Assembly (NCBI RefSeq): GCF_038502225.1
Contig: NW_027195379.1
Coordinates: 45,001-109,000, forward strand
Direction: 5' to 3'
DNA length: 64,000 nt
Origin: Cherax quadricarinatus
Lineage: Eukaryota; Arthropoda; Malacostraca; Decapoda; Parastacidae
The notes beneath the pieces were generated by a model. It was not told where the DNA came from and did not search any database. It was given only the letters and a program-made list of their open reading frames with translations. Below, one piece after another: positions 54,007 through 64,000 of this stretch; position 1 is the first letter of the stretch, and each line of letters starts with the position of its first letter. The translations under genes were made by a program, and so were the position numbers.

Positions 54007-54148
54007 CCAAATACACATGCATTGTGTCCGTCTATTACAGACTGACAGAGATGTGATACTTCTTCGAATATTTGTGCTTGTGTTCCAGTTGGCCCGTAAA
54101 CCTGATCAAAAGTGAACTCACTCCTTTTGTTTGTGCTTCCATTTTGAT
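54007..54148 (-). pseudogene. Kinesin-14 exon, E-b type, truncated (copy 3)
   Basis: It is nearly identical to 31360-31500 and cut at the same base after ACVF. Its upstream intron retains the unoccupied TTAA (54166-54169) at which piggyBac is inserted in copy A. Confidence 0.82.
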
Positions 54149-54189
54149 CTAGAAAAAAATAACATTTAATTGGTTATGGTTTATTTGCT

Positions 54190-54533
54190 GCTTCTTTTTC
54201 GGATCACCTTACCTCAGTGGGAGACGGCTGATATGTTAAAAAATAAAAATGGTTTACTGCAGTAAGGTGGACAAGGAAGGTATCCCTAATCTTGGTATGG
54301 TATCTCATGTTGCAAATAATATTTTGAAGGAAAAGAAGCCTCTTTGCTGCACTACGTCTAATACTACTCCAATTTCATCGCATACAAGCGATAGAGAAAT
54401 ATGGAAAATACAGAATGAATGTACTGTTACTGTACATGTTACAGAAACAGGGGTGATTTTGATTAGTTTCAGGATGAATACGACCTTGAAATTGAGCTCA
54501 AATAGCAAAAATATTGGTATAAACCTTGGTAAT
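54190..54533. repeat. RTE tail plus long K block, copy 7
   Basis: Long form, duplicate of 34503-34847 with one visible substitution in the tail (gacggctgat for gacggccgat). Confidence 0.75.
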
Positions 54534-54593
54534 AAATACCGACCTTGATCAAGGTCCCAGGACCGAAACGTTTTCCAATAAATGTCGGTGTTT
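54534..54593 (+). ncRNA. Hammerhead-like fold, duplicate
   Basis: It is identical to 34848-34907: outer 10-bp stem, TTGATCAAG, GGTCC/GGACC stem, GAAAC. The same degenerate core makes activity unlikely. Confidence 0.35.
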
Positions 54594-54621
54594 GCTTACG
54601 TGTCTTTCTAAACCAGCAAAA

Positions 54622-55697
54622 ATGTCCAGATTTTACCACAGCTCAGGAGTAAGCAAATCACACGACACGTCCAATACACGTCAACTGGGAAGTCTAATAT
54701 TCTTTCACTAGTGCACTAATTTTATTTATACCATTTTTACAATAATGCAGAAGTCTGCATACCAGTAAATTTTCCATTTTTTGTATGAATGAAACATCAA
54801 AATAAAAAGCAATAGTAATATAAGAGGGGCCTAGAGACGTGACTAATGAACAGAGGATAGGTCATTTTAGTGCCTAGAATGTTTACATTATTTATTCTGG
54901 ACCCTATTTTGAAATTGGCATCTTTTTTTAATTTGTGTGAAATTGGCCAAATTGCCAATTTCTGACCACTTTATTGGGTAGTTCACTTCAGCAAATGGGC
55001 GGTTTCTTGTACTCAACTGATAGAAAAAATGGAGTAATAAAGAAACGGCTTCAAGTTTGGTGAACCGGAACAACGGAATTAGCCAAAAACAGGGCTCAAA
55101 CTCTGCGAAATCACCGATGCGTATATGCCGATCAGACCGCTAACTTCACGGGAGCATAATTCCGTGAGTTTTCGACCAAATTTCGTATTTTTGGTGTCAT
55201 TACGATTGGGAAAAGATTGTCATTTCCTAAGAAAAAATCTTTTCTTTCCCAAAAATTTTGCAACAATGAGTTTCAGAAAGGGGTTTGTGACAGTTAAATA
55301 AACATTGTTGTATATTGGAGATTGGTCATCCTGTACATTTAACTGTTGAGAGAATATGATTATCACTTGCTTAATATTATTGCGTGAAAGTCCCCGTTTA
55401 TAACTAAAATAGAGATTTTCAGTGTTACATTATTATCTGTCAATATATAATAAATTTACAATGGTATTATCACTATTATTATCGATATCGATGATTTTTT
55501 AGCTATTATTATTTTTAGGTAGGATTTCTTATATGTATTTAGAACATACAAAAGTCTCGGAACCATCAGGTAAATTGTTCACTTGTTTATGTCCGGCCTA
55601 CTGTCATTTGGGTCACATGATCCAACCTGATGACGGGTTAACAGACTGGCAGAAAGTCTGTCCGCTCCCTGTTTTAGCCTTGACTTCTGATCGTATA
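54622..55697. repeat. Unclassified sequence including repeat R2, copy B
   Basis: Duplicate of 34936-36011 with only scattered substitutions. No gene is seen. Confidence 0.55.
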
Positions 55698-56711
55698 CAG
55701 TGGAACCTCTACTTGTGAGTTTAATCTGTTCCATGACCTTACTCGCAACTGGATTTGCTTGTTTGCAGAGTCAATTTGCCTCATTTAAATTAATTGAAAT
55801 GCAATTAATCTGTTCCAGTAGAATTCTGTACTTCAATAATTTCGCTAATATCATCTCTACGGCTTATTTATCCATCTCACTTCATCTAATATGAGATATA
55901 AACAATATAAATAACACAGAAACCTGATATATACTCTAAAATGAATAAAATATGTCATTATGTAACAGGTGGAGGCAGCCACAACTGCTCCCTCTTTGTT
56001 GTGGTAAATACTGCCTTGTAGTGATGGTCTTTTGAAGCTGTCTTACTATAATTTTATGTAGTACATTATTTATATATAATTATTCATATTATATTATTAT
56101 ACATATTATACACATTATTATATAAATAATTTGTAATTTTTTATTCACTATTGGTGTTCCTTATTGCAATAATTGTATAAATGTCAACCCATTCACGACT
56201 GCATATAGGAATGGACAGTGACGTCATTTGTTTGCTCTGAAAGAGCCAAGCAATGGACCATTTCTCCTAGGTTGAGCTCTATTTCAAGGTACTTTTTGTC
56301 GTGAAAGCAATTAAAAAAATATCTATTTCTGTAATATATCTTCCATTCTATCAAATGACACCAAAAAAACGAGAATACAAACAAAAACCATTCAAAATTA
56401 CCACTAATGGGGGGCTTATTGCTGAGAAGTGAATTCCATTATTTATGCTTAGATTTCTTTCATTTTTGGTGTACATTAAGAAGCATCTTTACATCATACA
56501 TTGCCCAAGTTTCAATAAGATAGTCCAACAAACAAATGAGATACGATTCCCAAGATCAAGGGCAAGAGTCCTCGCCAGTATCACTGAACCTGCCTTGAGG
56601 TCTGCTTGCTTGTGGAAATTTTGCTTTTATGGAAGCAAAAAATCGACCCATCGACTGCTCGTATTTGGAAAATCTCGCACGTGGACATACTCGCAAGTAG
56701 TGTTTCCACTG
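55698..56711. mobile_element. Non-autonomous TIR element, copy B
   Basis: Duplicate of 36012-37034 with the same TA-flanked CAGTGGAA ends. It is about 9 bp shorter because of small indels in AT-rich runs (atattattata region near 56090-56140). Confidence 0.88.
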
Positions 56712-57116
56712 TATTGGTTCTCTTAGGTGTATACAGTTTGAATGGGTTTGAGAATTAGGCTTTAGAGCTGACTCAGTCTATTATTATTATAATCAAAATG
56801 AAGTGCTAAGCCACAAGGGCTATGCAGCGCTGGGGGTAGGGAAGGAAGCGAGAGTATTGGGTGGTAGAAGGGGGGGAGGGATGATCAGTAGGTTACAGAA
56901 AACAGCGGGGCAGGGGATTGTGTGGGGGTAGAGGGCAGCAAGAGATTGAGGTAGAAAGGGCTGAAGGTATCAGTTTGTGAAGTAAGTCAGTTGTTGTCAA
57001 AAAGTCAATGAGAGAGTCCGGATGAAAGGTGGGTCCATCAGCGAGAAGGGAAGGTAAAGAGAGAGCAGCAGAGCGAAGACGACGTTGGAAGTATATTCTG
57101 CGTGCTCGTTAATAAA

Positions 57117-60100
57117 GTGGGCAGTCTAATAGAATGTGGCCAACCGATAATGGAACCTGACAATTCTCAGAGCGGAGCAGGGCGCCTCTCCATGAAATAA
57201 CCATGAGTAAGACTAGTATGGCCAATGCAAAGACTGGAGAGAGTAGTCTCCCAACCTCGACACTGGTGACAAAAAGACAGCCAGTAACCTATACTCGGTT
57301 TAATATATTGAAGTTTGTTACCGAGCAGAGTAGACCAACGTTGTTGCCAACGGGTGTGAAGGTGGGTAGCTATTGCAGCAAAATAGTCCGTAAATGGAAC
57401 ACCTTCATATGAAACTGGTAGGCCATGTACTGCTGACCGCGCAGCAGTGTCTGCCTGTTCATTGCACTGTACGTCAACATGACCAGGGACCCAACAAAAA
57501 AACTATCTTTGTTTGGAAGAGATGTGGCGTAGCCAAAGTTGGATACGGAGGACTAAGGGGTGAGGTGTATCGAATTTTTGTATAGCCTGCAAAGCACTAA
57601 TGGAGTCTGGGACAACCACAAATGATGACACAGGCATAGATACAATACAGATAAGTGCTGCAAGAATGGTATACAATTCAGCAGTAAAGATACTTGCCGA
57701 AGATAGTAAATTCACTCGTACGATGCTGTCTGGAAACACTGCTGCGAATCCTACGCCATCAGAAGACTTAGAGCCTTCTGTGTACACTGCAATGGCTTGA
57801 GAATAAGAGTGGAAGTGGTCAAGAAAGAGAGCGGGAAGCTACCGTAGACAGTTGGGCTTTCGAGCAAGGGAGTGAGAAAGAACAGACTTGAACAGCTGGA
57901 ATTTCCCAGGGGGGTAAGGAAAAGGGAGATGCTACCTGAACATAGAAAGGTGGTAATTGAAGAGAAGACAAGAGTGAATGTAGGAGAAGAGAGAAGGGAC
58001 GGAGCAAACAGGGGCAGTGAACAAATGAAGAATGTCTACTAATATCAGTGACCATTCTATAAATGACAGGATTGCGGAGATCATGAGAGCATACATAGTA
58101 GCGAAGGCAATGGGCATCACGGCGATCAGATGAGGATGGAACATTCACTTCTACATAGAGGCTCTCAAAAGGGAAGAGCAAAAAGCACCAAAGCATGAAC
58201 GTAATCCTTGGTGATGAATGGGGTTAAGGCTAGAGAGAGTAGCAGGAGAGGCCGCTGAATAGATCTGAACACCATAATCAAGTTTCGATAAAATGAGGGC
58301 GGAATGTAACCGAAGGAGAGTTCGACAATCAGCTCCCCATGAAAGATGAGCAAGGGTTTTAAGAAGGTTCAGCCGGCTGTGACAAGTTGCCTTCAGAGAG
58401 GTAATGTGAGATTTCCAGGATAACCTACGGTCAAAGAGGAGGCCTAGAAACCTGACTATCATGTTCAGGGATACAGGAGCCATAGAGGTACAAAGGATGA
58501 TCGGAGATGACAGAGCGTCTAGTGAGTAATTTGGCGAGTTTTGGTACTGGCCCAACTGGAAACACGGTCGACCGTATGTTGGAGAGAAACTATTGAGGTG
58601 ACAGTCAGCGCCTGCACATGCAATAGCAAAGTCATCAACATAGTGATGACCAAATATTGGATGGAAGACTAGAGGCCAAATCATATATAGCAAGGAGAAA
58701 AAGTGTGTGCTCAGAACACATCCCTGGGGGACACCTTCAGCTTGGATAAAGTCTGGGGAGAGCACATTATTAACCCGAACATGGAAATGTGATCAGTTAA
58801 AAAGTTCTTAAGGAAGGATGGTAGATTGCCTCGAAGGCCTAATGAGTGGGCTTGGGCCAAAATATTATACCTCCAAGTTGTGTCATATGCCTTCTCAAGG
58901 TCAAAAAATATGGCAATAACTGAGTGGTTATTCGCAAAGTCATTACGAACATATGTATCCAAGTGTAGTAAGGGGTCTATGGTAGAACGGCCTTTACGAA
59001 AGCCATATTGAAGAGTGGAGACTGTTGTGTGTCTCTAAATACCACACTAAACGTTTATTTCCAGGCGTTCCATAACTTTGCAAACTGCACTTGTAAGAGC
59101 AATGGGACGAAAGTGGGAGGCTTTGTCCCGTAGTACCCGGTATGCAGAAAGGGAGAACAATGGCAGATTTCCACAGCTGTGGAAGAACTCTGTGACCAAA
59201 TAAGATCGAAAAGGAGTAATAGGACTGCAAGGGCTGACTGATGTAAATGTTGTAGCATACGAATATGAATGTCGTCGGGCCCATCTGTTGATGATCGGCA
59301 AGCTGAGTGTGTTGCCTCCAGTTCCTTAAGTGTAAAAGGCATATTATACTGTTCTTCTCTGAGAGAAGAGAAGTCCAAGGGTGCTAAGTCTCGGGCAGAC
59401 TGAGAAAAGAAACGAGGGGCATAGATGGAGCCCCTGAGATATACGGAAAAGATGATTGCCAATTTCATTGGCAACATCTAGTGGGTTTGCTATATCAACA
59501 CCGGCATCCCGCAGAACAGGAGCCGGGTCAGAATATTTACCACTCAGTTTTCGTACTTTTTTCCAGACTGCACTCAGAGGAAGCAGATTAATGGTGGAGA
59601 CAATCTCGCCAGCAAGTGCGTTTAGCGTCACGGATGACACGGCGAGCAATCGCACGCTTCTGCTTAAAATCAAGAAGTCTCTCTGTGGTTCTATTGTACC
59701 GGTACCTGCCCCATGCAGTGCGTTTCAAACATACTGCATGAGCACAAGCAGGAGACCACCAAGGCACGCATTTCTGAGAATGCCTGCCTGAAGTTTGGGG
59801 TATAGAATGAGATGCTGTGGTTAAAACTGAGGACGAGAAGAGGTGTAAAAGCTCAATGGAGGACGAAGAAGGAACCTCACTAAAAACAGATAGTTGTGAG
59901 TAAAGGTTCCAATTTGCCTGATCATATTGCCAGCGTGGGTTATGAAGAGGTGGTGAATATGAAGGGGAAGTAAGAATGATTGGGAAATGATCACTCGTGC
60001 AAATCCGGGAGAACAGACCAGGTGAAGTCTAATGCGGTGGAGGAAGAGCAGACTGAGAGATCGATGCAAGAGAGAGTACGAGTCCAAGGATCAAAATGGG

Positions 60101-60610
60101 GGCGAGTACCTGTATTTAAAACATGGAGGGGGTGGGTAGCAAGAAAAGCCTCTAACTTAATGCCACAGTTATCACAGTGAAACCCCCCCAGGGGAAATGA
60201 TGGGCATTAAAATCGCCAAGTAACAGAAGTGGAGGTAATGACGAAACAACAAAGGCAATATCTGGGATAGATAATGCCCGAGAAGGAGAGAAATACAAAG
60301 AACAGAGTGTATACCACCTATGCAAGTGGATACGGGCTGCTGTGTAATGCAGCGAAGTACGAACAAATAGCTGATGGTATGGAATATCAGTGCGTAGAAG
60401 AAGGGCACTTTTATTAAAGGTTCCTTCAGGAAAAGGATTTGAAGAATACAATAAATTATTGCCTGAGATAGAATAGATAACGGCAGAGTGTAATTTTGGT
60501 TCCTGTAAGCAAACACCAGCAGGGGAAAACTGGGAGAGCAACATCTGAAGCTCACCCCGATTACCCCTGAGGCTGCGAATATTCCACTGTAAATAGGCCA
60601 TGATTGGCAA
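57117..60610 (-). pseudogene. I-clade ORF2: endonuclease, RT, RNase H (copy B)
   Basis: Endonuclease 60610-60152, RT fragments 59477-58151, RNase H 57787-57503. A frame of 204 codons (58765-58151) joins EGVPQGCVLSTHFF to HHYVDDFAIACAGAD without the 2-bp loss seen in copy A. Copy B has its own break instead: a 2-bp loss around gaaatgtgatcag (near 58790), before the VPQG block. Independent small indels in the two copies show decay after duplication. Confidence 0.85.
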
Positions 60611-61163
60611 CGATAAAGATATCTGAAATCCGCAGGAAAGGGTACCTATGGACTTAAGGGGTTAGAAAAGTCCACATGCGGTGGCAAAGGAAAACGTTCA
60701 AGTAGCAAAGGAATGGTGCATTGTGAGGAAAGGAGTTGCGCAGATGGAGAAGAGGAAAAAGAAGAAACAGAGGGTGGATCAGTGTCCATTGATGGTTTGG
60801 TCTCTGCAATATATTCAGAGATTGCTTCAAGTGTTTCGAAGTTCAGAGACATCGTATGGGAGACGATATTGGAGATGGAAGGAGGAGGAGTTTGAGTAAA
60901 GATCAGAGCTCTAATAGACTGTACCAAGGTAGAGGGGGGGGCAAAAAGGTGGAGGGAACTGGAGAAGTGTGGGAGGGGACAGAAGAGGCAGAAATCTGGG
61001 AGGTGGCAGAAGAGGAAGAAACTTGGGAGGGGACAGGGGAGGAAGGCACAGTACGAGAAGGAGGATGAACCTCCACACTTGTAACAGAGCCAGTGAAAGG
61101 GGAAAACTCAGGTACAGAGACCGGGAAGGTAAAATGTGGAGGTGGATGAAGAGAAGGAGGGGG

Positions 61164-61970
61164 TTAAAGGAGATTTTTTGGGCCTCTGAGAAGTAGAGGG
61201 ATGATTGGGAGGTGTCGTACGAGGTCTTGTTGATACCGGGGTTTGTGAGGGAGGACACGAAGAAGTGAGGACAGACTGAGGAGTTGAAGTAGGGATGTCT
61301 GAGCCCCGGACAGCAAAATAATTAGATAAGAGTGACTATGGGACTGATAAGCGCAGAGGAGGCTGCAGAAGATGTGACCCCAAAAGTGGGGGGACGCTTT
61401 GAAACGAGAATAAGAAACACAGGGCAGTCTCCCTTGGAGGTGGAGATGAGAAACCGCCATAGCATAAGGGAGACCTTCTGCCTCTTTGAGGCAATGAATT
61501 TCCCGCTCATTTAAGTAGACTTGGCAATGGTGAGAGTATGAAGGGTGAGCCTCATGACAATTGAGGCAAGAGGGAGTTCGGCTGCAAGACCTTAGAAAGG
61601 TCAACGGCACCACAGACTGGGCATTCGGCTATAGATCTGCAATATTTTGCTTGGTGGCCAAATCGCCAGCAATTCCTACACTGTTGTGGTGTAGGGATCA
61701 CCTTCCGAATTTGTAACCGATGTTAACCGATGTCCTGCTACATAAACAGAGGATGAGAGTTCAAGGCTGTCAAAAGTTAAACGAGCCACATTGCAAGGGT
61801 ATCGTCTTCGCCCGCAGGCAGGAAGAACATAAGTGTCTACCTTGAGAATTAGGAGATCTTGGAGTTCCAGCTGTTCAAGAATGTCAGTGCCACATGTCTG
61901 GAAATTCTGTTGGACTATGGTATGGGGCAGAATAACAGTACCACTACAAGAACTGAGGGATTAATGTTTT
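61164..61970 (-). pseudogene. I-clade ORF1 (gag-like), C-terminal half (copy B)
   Basis: Same content as 41490-42290: CNVARLTFDSLE region, then CRNCWRFGHQAKYC and CLNCHEAHPSYSHHC knuckles in separate frames. I see no differences from copy A in the knuckle region. Confidence 0.8.
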
Positions 61971-61976
61971 TCGATA

Positions 61977-62145
61977 GTGTAAGTCTTTCCCGAGCCTGTT
62001 TGCCCATACGCCAATACACATGCGTTCTGTCCGTCTATTACCGACTGACAGAGCTGTGATATTTCTTCGAATATTTTTGTTTGTGTTGCTCTTGGCCCGT
62101 ACACCTGATCGAATGTGAACTCACTCCTTTTGCTTTCATTTTGAT
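61977..62145 (-). pseudogene. Kinesin-14 P-loop exon, E-a type, 3'-truncated (copy 5)
   Basis: Duplicate of 42303-42471, including the junction with the I-clade LINE just after the P-loop codons. Confidence 0.85.
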
Positions 62146-62187
62146 CTAGAAAAAAATAACATTTAATTGGTTATGGTTTATTTGCTG

Positions 62188-62440
62188 CTTCTTTTTCGGA
62201 CCACCTTACCTCAGTGGGAGACGGCCGATATGTTAAAAAATAAAAATGGTTTACTGCAGTAAGGTGGACAAGGAAGGTATCCCTAATCTTGGTATGGTAT
62301 CTCATGTTGCAAATAATATTTTGAAGGAAAAGAAGCCTCTTTGCTGCACTACGTCTAATACTACTCCAATTTCATCGCATACAAGCGTTAGAGAAATATG
62401 GAAAATACAGAATGAATGTACTGTATAGTCTATTATAATA
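62188..62440. repeat. RTE tail plus short K block, copy 8
   Basis: Short form with a ggaccacctt variant in the tail and an agcgttagag variant in K. Confidence 0.75.
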
Positions 62441-62980
62441 AAATACTGACCACCACTAGTCCACTATGCAACCAACTACCAACCAGTGAGAGAAATGAAA
62501 CCATCACTACACCATCACTAAACTATCATAACCTATGATAGATAAGGTAATCTGCAACTCGTCCAACTACCACTGCCACCACTACACAACCAGCAATGAG
62601 ACAGTGAAGGGCAACACTACAGGACTAGCCAGTAACTATCACCACTACTTTAGCTTCCAATTACCACCACCACTAAACTAACTACTACAACCACTACACA
62701 GCTAGTAATGAGACTATGGATGGAACCACTACACAACCAACAACGAAACAGTGGAGAACACTACACAACCAACCAACTACCATCGCCACTATTCAACCAA
62801 CAATGAAACAATGGAGAACACTACACAACCAACAATGTAACAGTGGAGAACACTACACAACCAACTACCATCACCACTATACAACCAACAATGGAACAGT
62901 GGAGAACACTACACAATCAGCAATGGAGATGGTGGATGATACCACCACACAACCAAGTACATACAACCATGAAAACCAAT
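62441..62980 (+). repeat. CACTACACAACCAAC minisatellite, copy 4
   Basis: Duplicate of 42761-43305 with almost no change. The same 88-codon low-complexity frame persists. Confidence 0.85.
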
Positions 62981-63154
62981 AATACATGCCACCAAAACTG
63001 AAGTCAAACTCCACACATTACTAAAAAAAAATTATTCCATGTTGACTATTTTCTATCTGGTATCTGGAAACAGTCATGACTGCATCAAATCTTACCTAGT
63101 TATATTTATTTTTCCACTATCATTATTATTGTGGTCTGCAAAAGGAAGCATAAA

Positions 63155-64000
63155 ACCTACCTGGAGTTTACCTGGAGAGAGTTTCGAGGGTCAACGCCCC
63201 CGCAGCCCGGTCTGTGACCAGGCCTCCTGGTGGATCAGCGCCTGATCAACCAGGCTGTTGCTGCTGGCTGCACGCAAACCAACGTACAAGCCACAGCCCG
63301 GCTGATCAGGAACTGACTTTAGGTGCTTGTCCAGTGCCAGCTTGAAGACTGCCAGGGGTCTGTTGGTAATCCCCCTTATGTGTGCTGGGAGGCAGTTGAA
63401 CAGTCTCGGGCCCCTGACACTTATTGTATGGTCTCTTAACGTGCTAGTGACACCCCTGCTTTTCATTGGGGTGATGGTGCATCGTCTGCCAAGTCTTTTG
63501 CTTTCGTAGTGAGTGATTTTCGTGTGCAAGTTCGGTACTAGTCCCTCTAGGATTTTCCAGGTGTATATAATCATGTATCTCTCCCTCCTGCGTTCCAGGG
63601 AATACAGGTTTAGAAACCTCAAGCGCTCCCAGTAATTGAGGCGTTTTATCTCCGTTATGCACGCCGTGAAAGTTCTCTGTACATTTTCTAGGTCGGCAAT
63701 TTCACCTGCCTTGAAAGGTGCTGCTAGAGTGCAGCAATATTCCAGCCTAGATAGAACAAGTGACCTGAAGAGTGTCATCATGGGCTTGGCCTCCCTAGTT
63801 TTGAAGGTTCTCATTATCCATCCTGTCATTTTTCTAGCAGATGCGAGTGATACAATGTTATGGTCCTTGAAGGTGAGATCCTCCGACATAATCACTCCCA
63901 GGTCTTTGACGTTGGTGTTTCGCTCTATTTTGTGGCCAGAATTTGTTTTGTACTCTGAAGATTTAATTTCCTCATGTTTACCATATCTGAGTAATTGAAA
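63155..64000 (-). mobile_element. CR1-like LINE family L, 3' part (copy 7), cut by window end
   Basis: A 234-codon frame (63895-63191) covers the RT C-terminal half to SLVDQALIHQ. It is the duplicate of 43481-44326 and presumably continues beyond the window. Confidence 0.87.

Larger units (their letters stand above)
56759..61976 (-). mobile_element. I-clade (Nimb-like) LINE, copy B
   Basis: Duplicate of 37082-42302 with the same truncated 5' junction to a kinesin exon and the same TAA tail. It arose by segmental duplication, not by a second insertion. Confidence 0.87.
51844..64000. repeat. Large segmental duplication, copy B (matches 29198-44326)
   Basis: The order is the same as copy A without the piggyBac. 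It reaches the window end within the family-L LINE, so its true right border is unknown. Copy B continues leftward into the RT half of the LINE (to 50384), whereas copy A is cut at 29198. Confidence 0.9.

Overview
This 64 kb window is eukaryotic. It is most likely from a decapod crustacean: an arthropod genome is fairly secure, decapod is inferred from several LINE 3' ends (C-terminus ending SLVDQALIHQ, and the tail GGCCACCCTGCCTTGGTGGG) that I associate with crayfish, crab and shrimp DNA. There are no prokaryotic genes or operons. About 85% can be assigned to transposons or their fragments. The only non-transposon coding signal is a set of minus-strand exons of a C-terminal-motor kinesin (kinesin-14, KIFC1/ncd-like).

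Layout. 1-1.8 kb: the 3' part of a Tigger-like (pogo) DNA transposon. 2-3.7 kb: a 5'-truncated RTE-like LINE. 3.7-6.5 kb: short repeats, a 68-bp poly-T and unassigned sequence. 6.5-8.6 kb: an I-clade LINE remnant with RNase H, split by a nested CR1-like LINE. 8.7-12.4 kb: a second, long CR1-group LINE (minus). 12.4-13.4 kb: a hAT transposase remnant. 13.7-19.1 kb: CR1-like LINE, kinesin exon copy 1, minisatellite, CR1-like 3' end. 19.1-21.9 kb: a longer RTE-like LINE. 22.8-25.7 kb: a Tigger fragment, a tRNA-derived SINE and a complete but dead Tigger. 26-29.2 kb: RTE tails, a 206-bp MITE, an intact kinesin motor exon, and a Gypsy LTR and RNase H remnant. 29.2-44.3 kb and 51.8-64 kb: two copies of a large tandem duplication with a period of about 22.65 kb. 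A near-complete piggyBac (31.5-34.5 kb) is present only in the first copy. 45-49.9 kb: I-clade and RTE pieces, a deleted Tigger, two kinesin coiled-coil exons, and an exon/minisatellite block. 49.9-53.1 kb: a Gypsy gag patch inside another CR1-like LINE.

The unusual theme is local amplification of the kinesin exon just before the EIYNE exon, which carries the P-loop in its full-length form. It occurs eight times, as five E-a and three E-b copies. Every copy is damaged: the three full-length E-a copies share the same in-frame TAA, two E-a copies are cut off just after the P-loop, and the three E-b copies are cut off before it. The single copies of the neighbouring exons (27.3 kb and 48.3 kb) are open and have good splice sites. 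The duplicated blocks also carry an RTE tail, a conserved 200-300 bp block, a minisatellite and CR1-like LINE sequence. Several junctions fall in the short repeat CTAGTCCACTAC. I read this as an actively rearranging locus in which part of a kinesin-14 gene has been multiplied with its surrounding repeats. Boundaries were set by eye, and family assignments rest on motif recognition without database searches.
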